DNA from: Chloroflexota bacterium
GTDB taxonomy: Bacteria; Chloroflexota; UBA11872
Direction of reading: 5' to 3'
Length of the DNA: 64,000 nt
Assembly: GCA_026707585.1 (NCBI GenBank)
Contig: JAPOWQ010000001.1
Coordinates: forward strand, 1-64,000
The notes beneath the pieces were generated by a model, which searched no databases, was not told where the DNA came from, and saw nothing but the letters and a program-made list of their open reading frames with translations. The translations under genes were made by a program, and so were the position numbers. Positions 38,346 through 47,238 of the stretch are shown here, in pieces (the stretch's first letter is position 1; every line of letters begins with the position of its first letter).

Positions 38346-39608
38346 CTACGCATCGCCCGATTCGTCAGGTTTCGGCAGCTCGCGTAGCGACCGAATCGGC
38401 GACAGGAATAGCCAGAGCGCGACCGCCAGTTCAAGCCCGGCGGCGACAAAGAGCGTGGGCCGCATGCCAAATGCCTCCGCGACCACGCCACCGACAAGGG
38501 CGCCGAGCGGGACCAACCCAATCTCTAGGGTGTTCATGATGCCGTTCATGCGGCCCTGAAGCCGAAGCGGTGTGGTCGCCTGGCGCAGGCTGCCCTGGCA
38601 GACCCCGTAAACCGTGGCGCCGATGCCGAACAGAAACATCGAGGTGGTAAGCAACACAACGACGGCTGCAAGCGGCCCTCCCGCGAGAGGGGTCACCAGG
38701 TCGCTCACCGCCGCAATGACGACCGCAACGATCATGGCCGGTCCCGCGCCCAACCGGCGGATCAGCCGTTCCGCGACGAAGGCGCCGACCATGAATCCGA
38801 CGCTGCTGACCGCGAATAAGAAGCCGAAGGCGAGCGGTTCGACCTGGAGCTGCCTGTTGACATAGAGCAGCCACACGGCTTCAAACATGGCGTTGAAGAC
38901 GGCGATACCGCCGATGGCGACGGCGATGGGGAGCAGGATTCGATTCCGGCCGACGACGACCAGCCCTTCGCGGGCCTCCTTGAGGAAGCCGTCGCCGGTT
39001 GCCGACGTTGCCGGTTTAGCTTCCGCGAGGCGAATTCCTCGGAGGGCGAGCGCTGAGATCACGAAGGTCACGGCATCGACGACCAGGGCCACGGGCGCCG
39101 TGACCACGTGGATCAAGACACCGGCAACCCCCGGACCGGCGACCTGCGAAGCTGAGGTGCCGATGGCGAGCTTGCTGTTGGCTTCCACCAGCTTCTCCCG
39201 CGATACCAGCGACGGGAGAATCGACCTATTGGCGACGCCGAATAACATCCCCAGCGTGCCGGTGCCAAGGGCAACGGCATAGAGGTGTTCGATCCGCAGA
39301 ACCTGCAGCCAGGCGGCGATTGGGACGGAGAGCAGCAGCAGTGCGCGTCCGTAGTCCGCCACGATCATCGCCCGGCGCTTCCTGAGCCGATCGACCCAGA
39401 CGCCCACGCCGACGCCGAATGCGAGCGATGGGAGGCCGCCGATGGCCGCCAGGATGCCCATCTGCAGCGGCGAGGCATCCAGCACAAGTACCGCCGTGAG
39501 CGGCAGGGCCAGGAACGTAATCTGCGAGCCGAACGCTGAGACGGTGCCGCCAACCCACAGCTTCAGGAAGTTGGGGTGGCGCCAGAGACCCTGCGGACGA
39601 AAAGGCAT
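38346..39608 (-). CDS. MFS transporter, EntS/MFS_3-like
   Basis: A 420-residue, 12-helix major-facilitator protein. FLKLWVGGTVSAFGSQITFLALPLTAVLVLDAS near the start and FGVGVGVWVDRLRKRRAMIVADYGRALLL (the conserved loop 2-3 motif A region) are typical of the MFS_3 group that includes the enterobactin exporter EntS and macrolide exporters. Cargo is unknown. ATG 39608 starts the conserved part; 27 extra codons in the track lack homology signs. Confidence 0.85.
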   Translation of the reverse strand: MPFRPQGLWRHPNFLKLWVGGTVSAFGSQITFLALPLTAVLVLDASPLQMGILAAIGGLPSLAFGVGVGVWVDRLRKRRAMIVADYGRALLLLSVPIAAWLQVLRIEHLYAVALGTGTLGMLFGVANRSILPSLVSREKLVEANSKLAIGTSASQVAGPGVAGVLIHVVTAPVALVVDAVTFVISALALRGIRLAEAKPATSATGDGFLKEAREGLVVVGRNRILLPIAVAIGGIAVFNAMFEAVWLLYVNRQLQVEPLAFGFLFAVSSVGFMVGAFVAERLIRRLGAGPAMIVAVVIAAVSDLVTPLAGGPLAAVVVLLTTSMFLFGIGATVYGVCQGSLRQATTPLRLQGRMNGIMNTLEIGLVPLGALVGGVVAEAFGMRPTLFVAAGLELAVALWLFLSPIRSLRELPKPDESGDA

Positions 39609-39774
39609 AGGACACCGGTATCCTCTCCCGCCCGGGGTGCCGGTAATCACAGTGGTCTTGGCGGCTCTGTTCGCGCGCCGCACCGGCAAGCGCTGATCCT
39701 AGCGAGACTGGCCGAACTACGAAACACGCGGCCGACATCTCTCAGCGGCTGCCGCAATCCCTTATCTTTGCGCC

Positions 39775-40215
39775 ATGCCCTTCCACCTGACCCGTGCGCA
39801 GTACGACCATATCGTGGCCCAGGCCCGCGCCGAGGCTCCGCTGGAATGCTGCGGCCTGATTGGCGGGCAGGGCGAAACGGCACTGAAGATCTACCCTGCC
39901 CGGAACGCCGACCAGAGCCGCGTGCACTACACCATCGATCCGCGCGACATGCTCAACGCCACCCGCGACATCGAAGACGTGCACGGCTGGGACATCTCCG
40001 CCTTCTACCACTCGCACCCGCGTAGCGATGCCTACCCCTCGCCGACGGACGTGCGCGAGGCCGTTGAGTCCGGCTATTCCGAGTACAGCCGTTTCATTAT
40101 CGTTTCGCTCATGAATCCCGAACGGCCAGTGATGCGCTGCTTCTGGCTGCGAGGCGGGGCGATCAGCGAAGAGCCACTGCTCGTCATCGAGCCGGCGGAC
40201 GACGAAGGCACGTAG
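39775..40215 (+). CDS. JAMM/MPN+ metallopeptidase (M67, Mec-like)
   Basis: A 146-residue JAB1/MPN-domain protease with a complete zinc site: Glu24 in APLECCGLIGG, then His79 and His81, Ser89 and Asp92 in HSHPRSDAYPSPTD. Bacterial relatives such as Mec cut cysteine or other residues off ubiquitin-like sulfur carriers (CysO, ThiS) during sulfur transfer. The next gene, 9 bp downstream, is the sulfur transferase larE, so a role in sulfur-carrier processing is a fair inference. No ubiquitin-like carrier gene is visible nearby. Confidence 0.88.
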   Translation: MPFHLTRAQYDHIVAQARAEAPLECCGLIGGQGETALKIYPARNADQSRVHYTIDPRDMLNATRDIEDVHGWDISAFYHSHPRSDAYPSPTDVREAVESGYSEYSRFIIVSLMNPERPVMRCFWLRGGAISEEPLLVIEPADDEGT

Positions 40216-40224
40216 GATTCGGGT

Positions 40225-41091
40225 ATGGCAACCGCCGTTTACCAGCCGTCCATTGACCTTGAGGCCTCGCTGGAGGCCAAGACGCAGTTTCTGCAGCGGA
40301 CGCTTGGCGGCTTGGAGAACGCGGTCGTGGCCTTTTCGGGCGGTGTTGACAGCACCTTCCTGGCAAAGATGGCGTTCGATGCCCTCGGCAACCGGGCGCT
40401 GGCCGTCACCGCCGTCTCTCCCAGCCTGGCCCAGGCCGAGCGGGACGATGCCGCCCGGTTCGCTGCCCAGATCGGCATTCGCCATGAGTTCATCGAAACG
40501 CGCGAACTGGATAACCCCGCCTACCGCGCCAACGACAGTTCCCGCTGCTTCCACTGCAAGGCGGAACTCTTCGACCGCCTGCGTGACTTCGTGGCCGAGC
40601 ATGACGTGCAGCACATGCTCTATGGGCCGGTTGTGGACGACCTGGGCGACTTTCGTCCCGGGATGGCCGCAAGCCGGGAACGGGGTGCTCGAGCGCCGCT
40701 GGTTGAAGCCGGCTTGCGCAAGGCCGAGGTCCGTGAGCTCTCGCGCAGGCTGGGCCTCCCCAGCTGGGACAAGCCGGCGGTAGCCTGCTTGTCGTCCCGG
40801 GTCGCCTACGGCAGCGAGGTCACCGTGGAGAAGCTGCGGCAGATCGAAGCCGGCGAGGCCCTGCTGCGCGCCGAAGGCTTCCGCGAGCTTCGCGTCCGCC
40901 ACCACGGCACGATTGCCCGAATCGAAGTCCCCGAGTCGGAGCTGGGTCGATTCACTCAGGACTCCGAGCGACGGCAGCGCATTCTTGACGGCCTGAAGTC
41001 GCTTGGTTTCACCTACGTGACCCTGGACCTGCAGGGATTCAGGTCCGGTGCCATGAACGAAGCCCTGCCGGTGATTTCGACCGACGAGTAG
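40225..41091 (+). CDS. larE: ATP-dependent sacrificial sulfur transferase LarE
   Basis: A 288-residue PP-loop enzyme. SGGVDST (38-44) binds ATP, RCFHCKAELFDRL is a family block and PAVACLSSRVAYG carries the Cys (188) that matches the sacrificial sulfur donor of Lactobacillus LarE. LarE puts sulfur into the nickel-pincer cofactor of lactate racemase. No larA, larB or larC is in the window, so either they lie elsewhere or this copy serves another thiolation. It is 9 bp behind the JAMM peptidase gene. Confidence 0.9.
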   Translation: MATAVYQPSIDLEASLEAKTQFLQRTLGGLENAVVAFSGGVDSTFLAKMAFDALGNRALAVTAVSPSLAQAERDDAARFAAQIGIRHEFIETRELDNPAYRANDSSRCFHCKAELFDRLRDFVAEHDVQHMLYGPVVDDLGDFRPGMAASRERGARAPLVEAGLRKAEVRELSRRLGLPSWDKPAVACLSSRVAYGSEVTVEKLRQIEAGEALLRAEGFRELRVRHHGTIARIEVPESELGRFTQDSERRQRILDGLKSLGFTYVTLDLQGFRSGAMNEALPVISTDE

Positions 41092-41145
41092 CGACCATCG
41101 CGGCGCGCGAGAACTGACGGTGCAGGTTCAGATCAAGGAGCGGCC

Positions 41146-42033
41146 ATGAACGTGGAGATTCGCGATGAGCGGTTTCGACTGGTGGTTGGCTACGACGCTC
41201 CGGTCGAGGAAGTGGCCGGCGGATTCGACTTCACGGAGGGCGCGGTCTGGAACCACGTTGAGGGCTACCTCATCTTCAGCGACATGCCCGGCAACGTCAT
41301 GCGTAAGTGGACGGCCGCGGACGGAATCCAGGTCTTTCGACAGCCCAGCAACATGGCCAACGGCAACACGTACGACGTGCAGGGACGACTGATCACCTGC
41401 GAACACGCCACCAGTCGAGTTACGCGCACGGAGCACGACGGCTCGATCACGGTCCTGGCCACGCACTACGACGGTAAGGAACTGAACAGCCCTAACGACG
41501 TGATCGTCAAGAGCGACGGCTCGATCTACTTCAGCGATCCATCGTTCGGACGGATGGAGTACTACGGGGTGCTGCGTGAACCTGAGCTCGACGTCCGCGG
41601 TGTGTACCGGCTCGATCCCGCGAACGGCGCGCTCAGCTTGCTGGTGGACGACTTCGACCAGCCCAACGGACTCACGTTCTCGCTGGACGAACAGCAGCTG
41701 TTCATCAACGACACGATGCGCGCCCACATCCGAGTGTTCGACGTGGATGCCGACGGCGGGCTCTCGAACGGCCGGATATGGGCCGAGTTGACCGGCGACC
41801 GCGACGGGCTGGCTGACGGCATGAAGATCGACACCCGAGGCAACCTGTACACGGCGGGCCCGGGCGGGGTGCAGGTATTCGCGCCGGATGCGACCTGCCT
41901 GGGCGTCATTCACGTTCCCCAGGGAGTGGCCAACTTCACCTGGGGCGACGCCGACCTGCGCAGCTTGTTCATTAATGCGGGCACAGCGCTCTATCGCACG
42001 CGAGTCAACGTCCCCGGTCGCACGTTGTTCTGA
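41146..42033 (+). CDS. SMP-30/gluconolactonase family protein
   Basis: A 295-residue six-bladed propeller hydrolase. GFDFTEGAVWNHVEGYLIFSDMPGN carries the metal-binding Glu, KELNSPNDVIVKSDGSIYFSDPSFG the Asn-Asp pair and DQPNGLTFSLDEQQLFINDT the second Asn; DGLADGMKIDTRGNLY completes the site. These enzymes open sugar lactones such as gluconolactone or xylonolactone. ATG 41146 follows aaggagcggcc, a strong ribosome binding site. Confidence 0.92.
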   Translation: MNVEIRDERFRLVVGYDAPVEEVAGGFDFTEGAVWNHVEGYLIFSDMPGNVMRKWTAADGIQVFRQPSNMANGNTYDVQGRLITCEHATSRVTRTEHDGSITVLATHYDGKELNSPNDVIVKSDGSIYFSDPSFGRMEYYGVLREPELDVRGVYRLDPANGALSLLVDDFDQPNGLTFSLDEQQLFINDTMRAHIRVFDVDADGGLSNGRIWAELTGDRDGLADGMKIDTRGNLYTAGPGGVQVFAPDATCLGVIHVPQGVANFTWGDADLRSLFINAGTALYRTRVNVPGRTLF

Positions 42034-42052
42034 GGCAGAAACGACCTCAGGC

Positions 42053-43339
42053 ATGTTGCTGACATCTCGGCCCCGGCGCTCTGGGTCGATACCGCTGAGG
42101 TCTAGCCGTTCGAGTGCGACTACGTGCACCAGGGCAGTGCGTGTCCTCGCGACGCTTCTATTCGCCATGGTGTTCGCGACCTGCGGCGAGACTAGACACG
42201 ACCAGGCGTTGAAGCTCGGTTTGCTGACCTATATCAGCGAGGGTTCGGCGCAGAACGCGCAGGATCGGCAACGTGCGTTCCATCTGGCTATTGCCCACCT
42301 CAACCAGGCTGGCGGTGTGTTTGGCCGCACGGTCGAAGCTGTGGTTGCCGACACGGCACAGAACCCGGATCGGGCGGTGAGCGAAGCACGGCGCCTCGCG
42401 GAGGAGGAAGACGTGCACGCGATCGTGGGCCCCAGCACCAGCGTCAACGCGATTGCAGTGGCGGAGCGTGTGGCGGGGTCGGCCGGGATCCCCTTCATTA
42501 GTCCGGCGGCAGGCACCGCGCGCTTGACCGACGCTGCGGACAACGACTTCTTCTTCCGCGCCACCTTGTCCCACCGGGCGTATGGGCCGGCGCTGGCGCG
42601 ATTAGCGGGTGAGCGTGGCTTTGACAACGTCGGCGTGCTCTACCGCAACGATCTCTGGGGCCAGGGGCTGGCCCGGGCATTTGATCAGGCCTGGGACGGC
42701 GCGCTCCGGTCGGTAGCCGTGGAGATTGGCCAGGGCACTGTGGTCGATGCCCTGCGCGAGTCAGCCGCCGGCGGTGCCCAGGTGCTCGTCGCCCTCCTGT
42801 ATCCGGCCGAGGCTGTGATTGCAGCCCGCGAGGCGCTGGACCTTGGCCTCTATGATCAATTCTTGTGGAACGGCGCCCTGCGGAACCTTGATCTCATCGA
42901 AGCGATCGGCGCGGACGCGTTGGCCGACTCGTACGGCGTCGGAGCGTCCGCTACGGGCCAGCCTGCCCCGGCATGGGTGGAATCCTACGTCCAGACCTAC
43001 GGCGAGCCTCCGGTCGGCAGCTATGCCAGGGAGGTCTATGACTCCACCATCGCCCTTGCCCTGGCAGCCCAGGCGGGCAACAGCACAGACGGCACCGTCA
43101 TTCGCGACCATTTGCGCGCCGTTGTTTCAGGTCGTGGTGAGCCCGTCACCGCCGGACCGGACGGCGTGGCCCGCGCGCTCGAAGTGCTGGCCGATGGCGG
43201 TCAGATCGTCTACCAGGGCGCGTCGGGTCCGCTGGAGTGGGACGCCAACGGTGACTTGCGCCAGGGGTACGTGGGAGTCTGGCGCTACACCGCCGATGGT
43301 CGGATTGAACACGTCCGTCGAATCCTCTACGAGTCCTGA
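42053..43339 (+). CDS. Branched-chain-amino-acid-type ABC binding lipoprotein, copy 1
   Basis: A 428-residue type I periplasmic binding protein (LivJ/Peripla_BP_6). After an Arg-rich n-region, VLATLLFAMVFATCGE is the export signal with a Cys. The mature part begins LKLGLLTYISEG, then AFHLAIAHLNQAGGVFGRTVE, HAIVGPSTSVNAIAVA and NVGVLYRNDLWGQGLARAF, all typical. No permease or ATPase is adjacent. It is a paralog of 43657-44910, from a duplicated unit. ATG 42053 is the best start, but the n-region is long. Confidence 0.82.
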   Translation: MLLTSRPRRSGSIPLRSSRSSATTCTRAVRVLATLLFAMVFATCGETRHDQALKLGLLTYISEGSAQNAQDRQRAFHLAIAHLNQAGGVFGRTVEAVVADTAQNPDRAVSEARRLAEEEDVHAIVGPSTSVNAIAVAERVAGSAGIPFISPAAGTARLTDAADNDFFFRATLSHRAYGPALARLAGERGFDNVGVLYRNDLWGQGLARAFDQAWDGALRSVAVEIGQGTVVDALRESAAGGAQVLVALLYPAEAVIAAREALDLGLYDQFLWNGALRNLDLIEAIGADALADSYGVGASATGQPAPAWVESYVQTYGEPPVGSYAREVYDSTIALALAAQAGNSTDGTVIRDHLRAVVSGRGEPVTAGPDGVARALEVLADGGQIVYQGASGPLEWDANGDLRQGYVGVWRYTADGRIEHVRRILYES

Positions 43340-43461
43340 CATTCGTCAACGCGGGTGCCTCGCGCTCACCCTCTTGCGCCGCACGAATGCTGCCGGGTGG
43401 GAGCAATCGGCTATCTGCATACTCGTGACTGCGCCTTGAGACACTGCAAGAGGAGGCTGAC

Positions 43462-43599
43462 ATGGTGTCCTCTTCAGTGCCGCGGACCTCTCAGTGGGCC
43501 ACCATGCATCCCCACGCGGCGGCCTGGCTGAGCGTGATGCTCGACGATCCGGAGGTCGAATTAGTGGGCGTGTACCAGCCTGGGCGGAAGCTGTTCTAG
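43462..43599 (+). pseudogene. 45-codon ghost of a Gfo/Idh/MocA oxidoreductase
   Basis: A strong ribosome binding site (aggaggctgac) and ATG start a frame reading SQWATMHPHAAAWLSVMLD and VELVGVYQPGRKLF, then a stop. It matches the first 45 residues of the intact enzyme at 45119 (VQWGTKHPHAAGWLSVMLDN ... VVGVYE). The remaining roughly 280 codons are deleted. It occupies the same position after binding-protein copy 1 as the full gene does after copy 2. Confidence 0.75.
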
Positions 43600-43656
43600 T
43601 TGCGCAATGCCGTTGAAGCGTACGGACGGCAAGCCGATGCAAAGCCTGCGGTCGGC

Positions 43657-44910
43657 ATGATTCGACTCGACCGCCGACATCCACGTGCGTCCAAAGCGGT
43701 CGCAAGCGTGCTGACGCTGGTGCTTCTTGTGGCCGGCCTGGGCGCCTGTGGCGAAGCGGCGCCGGCGGAGCCGCTGAAGCTCGGGCTGCTGACCTACATC
43801 AGCGCCGGGTCGCACCAGAATGCCCAGGACCGGCAGCGGGCGTTCCATCTGGCCGTCGCGCACCTTAACCAGGCGGGTGGAGTGTTCGGCCGGCCGGTTG
43901 AGACCGCCGTCGGCGACACCGCGCTCGATCCGGACACCGCGGTGGCCGAGGCTCGCCGCCTCATCGAGGACGAAGGCGTGCACGCGCTCGTCGGTCCCAG
44001 CACCAGCGCCAACGCACTGCCAGTAGCCGAGCAGGTGGCCGGACCGGCCCGCGTGCCCCTGATCAGCCCGTCTGCCACCTCGCCCCGCCTGACCGAAGCT
44101 GTGGACGACGATTTCTTCTTTCGCGCCGCCCTCTCCGACCTGGCGCAGGGGCCTGTGCTTGCCCGGATCGCCCGGCAACGTGGGTTCGACAACGTGGGCC
44201 TGATCTATCGGAACGACCTCTGGGGCCAGGGCCTGGCAGGAGCCTTCGAAGATGCCTGGGATGGCTCGCTTCGTTCGGTCGCCAGCGAACCGGGCCAGAC
44301 CAGCTTTGCCGAACCTCTGCGTGAGTCCGCGGCCGGAGGTGCCCAGGCCCTGGTTGTGATCCTGTTCCAGGCCGAGGCCATTGCCGCCGTTCGCGAGTCC
44401 CTTGACGGCGGCGTTTACGACCAGTTCGTACTTGGCGACGCCCTCAAGAACACCGAGTTGATCGAATCGATTGGGGCCGACGCGCTGGCTGGTACCTATG
44501 GCGCCGGTACGGCTATTCCGCCCGATAGCGAGTCCTCCGCCGCGTGGCTGGCGGCCTGGCTTGACGCGTATGGCGAGCCGCCCCGGGGCTCATACGTTCG
44601 CGAGGTCTACGACGCCACCATCGCCCTGGCGCTGGCCGCCCAGGCCGCGAACAGCACCGACGGCCTCGCTATCCGTGACCAGCTGCGCTCGATCGGCGTC
44701 GCTCCGGGCCAGTCGGTCGTCGCCGGCCCTGACGGAGTCGCCGAGGCGCTGGAGACGCTGGCCGACGGCGGTGAAGTCATCTACCAGGGCGCCTCCGGCA
44801 CGCTCGCCTGGAACGCGAACGGCGATCTCGCGCAGGGCCACGTCGGCATCTGGCGCTTCACGGCGGACGGACAGATCGAGGATGTGGAGGCCGTTCCGTA
44901 CCCGAGCTGA
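43657..44910 (+). CDS. Branched-chain-amino-acid-type ABC binding lipoprotein, copy 2
   Basis: A 417-residue paralog of copy 1 with better-preserved export signal VASVLTLVLLVAGLGACGE. It shares LKLGLLTYISAGSHQNAQDRQRAFHLAVAHLNQAGGVFG in pattern, HALVGPSTSANALPVAEQ and NVGLIYRNDLWGQGLAG. ATG 43657 begins the signal peptide; the track start 43600 overlaps the ghost's stop region. It is followed by an intact Gfo/Idh/MocA gene. Confidence 0.85.
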   Translation: MIRLDRRHPRASKAVASVLTLVLLVAGLGACGEAAPAEPLKLGLLTYISAGSHQNAQDRQRAFHLAVAHLNQAGGVFGRPVETAVGDTALDPDTAVAEARRLIEDEGVHALVGPSTSANALPVAEQVAGPARVPLISPSATSPRLTEAVDDDFFFRAALSDLAQGPVLARIARQRGFDNVGLIYRNDLWGQGLAGAFEDAWDGSLRSVASEPGQTSFAEPLRESAAGGAQALVVILFQAEAIAAVRESLDGGVYDQFVLGDALKNTELIESIGADALAGTYGAGTAIPPDSESSAAWLAAWLDAYGEPPRGSYVREVYDATIALALAAQAANSTDGLAIRDQLRSIGVAPGQSVVAGPDGVAEALETLADGGEVIYQGASGTLAWNANGDLAQGHVGIWRFTADGQIEDVEAVPYPS

Positions 44911-45118
44911 CAGCTCGAAATGGCCTGGGATTCCGTCCGGTACGGCTGGCGTCGGGGTCCGCCTTCAAGATGCATCCGGGCGCCCAGATCCGGCGACGAT
45001 TTGGTCGCGGCTCTGGCACGACAACCACGCGCATGGCGTCGGCAGCCGTTCGGCAAGCCAGCTAGGCTGAATCCCCGACGACGATCCAATCCGACGCCCC
45101 TGCAAGGAGCCGAGTCCC

Positions 45119-46111
45119 GTGACCCCTTCACCGTTGCGCATGGTTCAGTGGGGGACCAAGCATCCCCACGCCGCGGGCTGGCTGAGCGTGATGCTCGACA
45201 ATCCGGATGTCGAAGTCGTGGGCGTGTACGAGGACGACGCCGACCGCCGGCACGAGCTGGAAGCCGGCGGCGCCGCGCCCTGGAACCGGACGATCTGGCT
45301 CGACGACCTGGGCGACGTCCTGAAAGACGCCAGCATTGACGCGGTGGCTGCGGAGGGCGACAACTCTGAAAACCTCCAGCAGGGCGAGGCGGTTATTGCG
45401 GCCGGCCGCAACCTGCTCCTGGACAAACCCGCCGGACACGACCAGCCGAGATGGGAACGCGTGCTGGAGTCAGCGGCCGAGCAGGATTTGTACATCCAGC
45501 TCGGCTACATGTTTCGCCATCACGACGGCTACCAGCGCATCGCCAACTGGGCGCGGAGCGGCTTGCTGGGCGACGTCTTCGCCATCCGCGCCCACATGTC
45601 CACGTACGTCGAGCCGGCCACCCACTCGTTGCTGGCCAGCTTTGCTGGCGGCGTGTTCTACGACCTGTGCGGCCACGTGCTGGACCAGGTCGTCTGGACG
45701 CTGGGTCGGCCCGATCGAGTGACGCCGTTCATGCAGCGCGTGCGGCCCAACAGTGGCTTTGTTGACAACGGCGTGGCCGTGCTGGAGTACCCGGGAGCCC
45801 TGGCGATCGTGGACATCGCAGGCCTCGAGGTTGCGCCGCGCCCGCGGCGCTACGAGGTCTACGGTTCGCGCGGCTGGGCCATCATGGAACCCATGGAACC
45901 CGCCCAAACCGTGCGCCTATCGCTGGACAGCGCGCGCGATGGATTCCTGGAAGGTGAGCAGACAATGACGCTGGAGGCCCGGCCGCGCTACGTGGCCAGC
46001 CTGGAGGCGTTTGTCCGCACGCTTCGAGGCGAGCAGGCGCCGGAACGCTCACTTGAGCACGAACGCATCGTCCAAGAAACCGTCATGCGGGCAACCGGCG
46101 CCATCGCGTAG
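45119..46111 (+). CDS. Gfo/Idh/MocA family oxidoreductase
   Basis: A 330-residue enzyme. The N-terminal Rossmann part begins LRMVQWGTKHPHAAGWLSVM, with LLDKPAGHDQPRWERVL as the family EKP-like loop (here DKP), and the C-terminal part has YMFRHHDGYQRIANWARSGLLGDVFAIRAH. These enzymes oxidise or reduce sugars and cyclitols with NAD(P). GTG 45119 follows aaggagccgag. The opening QWGTKHPHA departs from the usual GxGxxG, so cofactor binding may be atypical. The truncated relative at 43462 shares this opening. Confidence 0.85.
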   Translation: MTPSPLRMVQWGTKHPHAAGWLSVMLDNPDVEVVGVYEDDADRRHELEAGGAAPWNRTIWLDDLGDVLKDASIDAVAAEGDNSENLQQGEAVIAAGRNLLLDKPAGHDQPRWERVLESAAEQDLYIQLGYMFRHHDGYQRIANWARSGLLGDVFAIRAHMSTYVEPATHSLLASFAGGVFYDLCGHVLDQVVWTLGRPDRVTPFMQRVRPNSGFVDNGVAVLEYPGALAIVDIAGLEVAPRPRRYEVYGSRGWAIMEPMEPAQTVRLSLDSARDGFLEGEQTMTLEARPRYVASLEAFVRTLRGEQAPERSLEHERIVQETVMRATGAIA

Positions 46112-46133
46112 GCCGCTCAGGGGGTTGGCGGAC

Positions 46134-47075
46134 CTAGTTCCCTAGCCCCAGCGCCAGGCCGCCGAAGATCGACTGCAGCCGCGCTCGGTCCTCAGGCGGC
46201 AGCGGTCCCCGCGCCATGGCGGCCACATTGGCATCCAGGTGGTCGGGATTGGCAGTTCCCGTCAGCACGGTTGAGATGGCACTGGGCTCCAGCACAAAGC
46301 GATAGGCCGCTTCCGGTACCGATTCCACGTCGCCGTGGACTAGCCAGCCAAGCGGATCGTCATCCGGCAGCGCGTCGACCGCCAGGTGCCCGTCGGCCTT
46401 GAGTTCCGCAATCACTTCGCGAAGACGCTCAGGGTTTCCCAGTGCGCGGCGCACGGCGATCATCACGATCAGGCCGATGTCCGCGGCCTCGGCCGCTTCC
46501 AGTACGTCCTGCTCCGCCGTCTGGTGCAGCAGGTTGTAGCCGACCATGAACGTGTCGAAGTGTCCGTCCTCGGCCATGCGCCTAAAGGTCTCGTGGTGAA
46601 CGTCGGCGTGGGCCTGCTCGGTAACGCCCAGAAAGCCGACCTTGCCGGCGTGCTGAGCCTCACGCAGCACGGAAACGTGCTGCTCCACGACCGCGTCGTA
46701 CCGGTCCGGCATCAGGCCATGCACCTGGATCACGTCGATGTAGTCGAGCTGCAAGCGTTCCAGGCTTCGATCGATCGACGTCCCCACGTCCTCGGGACTC
46801 TTCAGTTCGCCGTCGGCAAGCGGGCTGTACTTCGTGGCCACCACGAACTCGTCGCGCGGAACCCCCGCCAGCCCATGCCCGAGCAGGATCTCGCTGTCGC
46901 CGTAGCTGGCCGCCGTGTCGAAGAAATTTATCCCGTGGTCCAGTGCCCGCCGCGTCAGGCGCCGGGCGTCATCCGGCGTGGTCCCGCGGTTCTGCCCCAT
47001 CTTGCTGGGGCCGCCCGTCCCCAGGCTGGCCAGCGACACGCGCAGGTCGGTGCGCCCTAGTCGGCGGTACTCCAT
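46134..47075 (-). CDS. Aldo/keto reductase
   Basis: A 313-residue NADPH-dependent reductase of the AKR fold. YRRLGRTDLRVSLASLGTGG opens it, ALDHGINFFDTAASYGDSEILLG includes the catalytic Asp and Tyr, EFVVATKYS the Lys and DYIDVIQVHG the His. The tail holds the cofactor loop. ATG 47075 starts the conserved domain; 64 upstream codons in the track overlap the csoR promoter region and are shadow. Divergent from csoR. Confidence 0.9.
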   Translation of the reverse strand: MEYRRLGRTDLRVSLASLGTGGPSKMGQNRGTTPDDARRLTRRALDHGINFFDTAASYGDSEILLGHGLAGVPRDEFVVATKYSPLADGELKSPEDVGTSIDRSLERLQLDYIDVIQVHGLMPDRYDAVVEQHVSVLREAQHAGKVGFLGVTEQAHADVHHETFRRMAEDGHFDTFMVGYNLLHQTAEQDVLEAAEAADIGLIVMIAVRRALGNPERLREVIAELKADGHLAVDALPDDDPLGWLVHGDVESVPEAAYRFVLEPSAISTVLTGTANPDHLDANVAAMARGPLPPEDRARLQSIFGGLALGLGN

Positions 47076-47150
47076 CGCGATGACTCCAGATCTGATCGTG
47101 GGCTTGCAACATAGCGCGAGTGCGGCAATCGCGAAGGCTGCCGACGGGGT

Positions 47151-47178
47151 TTGGATCATGGCCAAGTGGGTGTATGAT
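47151..47178 (+). promoter_or_regulatory. csoR-copA promoter
   Basis: TTGGAT at 47151-47156, a 16-nt spacer, then TATGAT at 47173-47178. The CsoR operator follows directly downstream and would cover the transcription start. Confidence 0.6.
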
Positions 47179-47186
47179 TGACTAGA

Positions 47187-47204
47187 CCACCCCACCTGGG
47201 GTGG
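47187..47204. promoter_or_regulatory. CsoR-type operator
   Basis: CCACCCCA-cc-TGGGGTGG, a perfect 8-bp inverted repeat with 2-nt spacer, placed 8 bp after the -10 and 34 bp before csoR. G/C-tract palindromes are the known target type of CsoR/RcnR repressors. The extended context (ctagacc...ggtaaagtag) adds partial symmetry. Confidence 0.7.
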
Positions 47205-47238
47205 GGTAAAGTAGCGCTCGCCGCCACGGAGACGCGTG

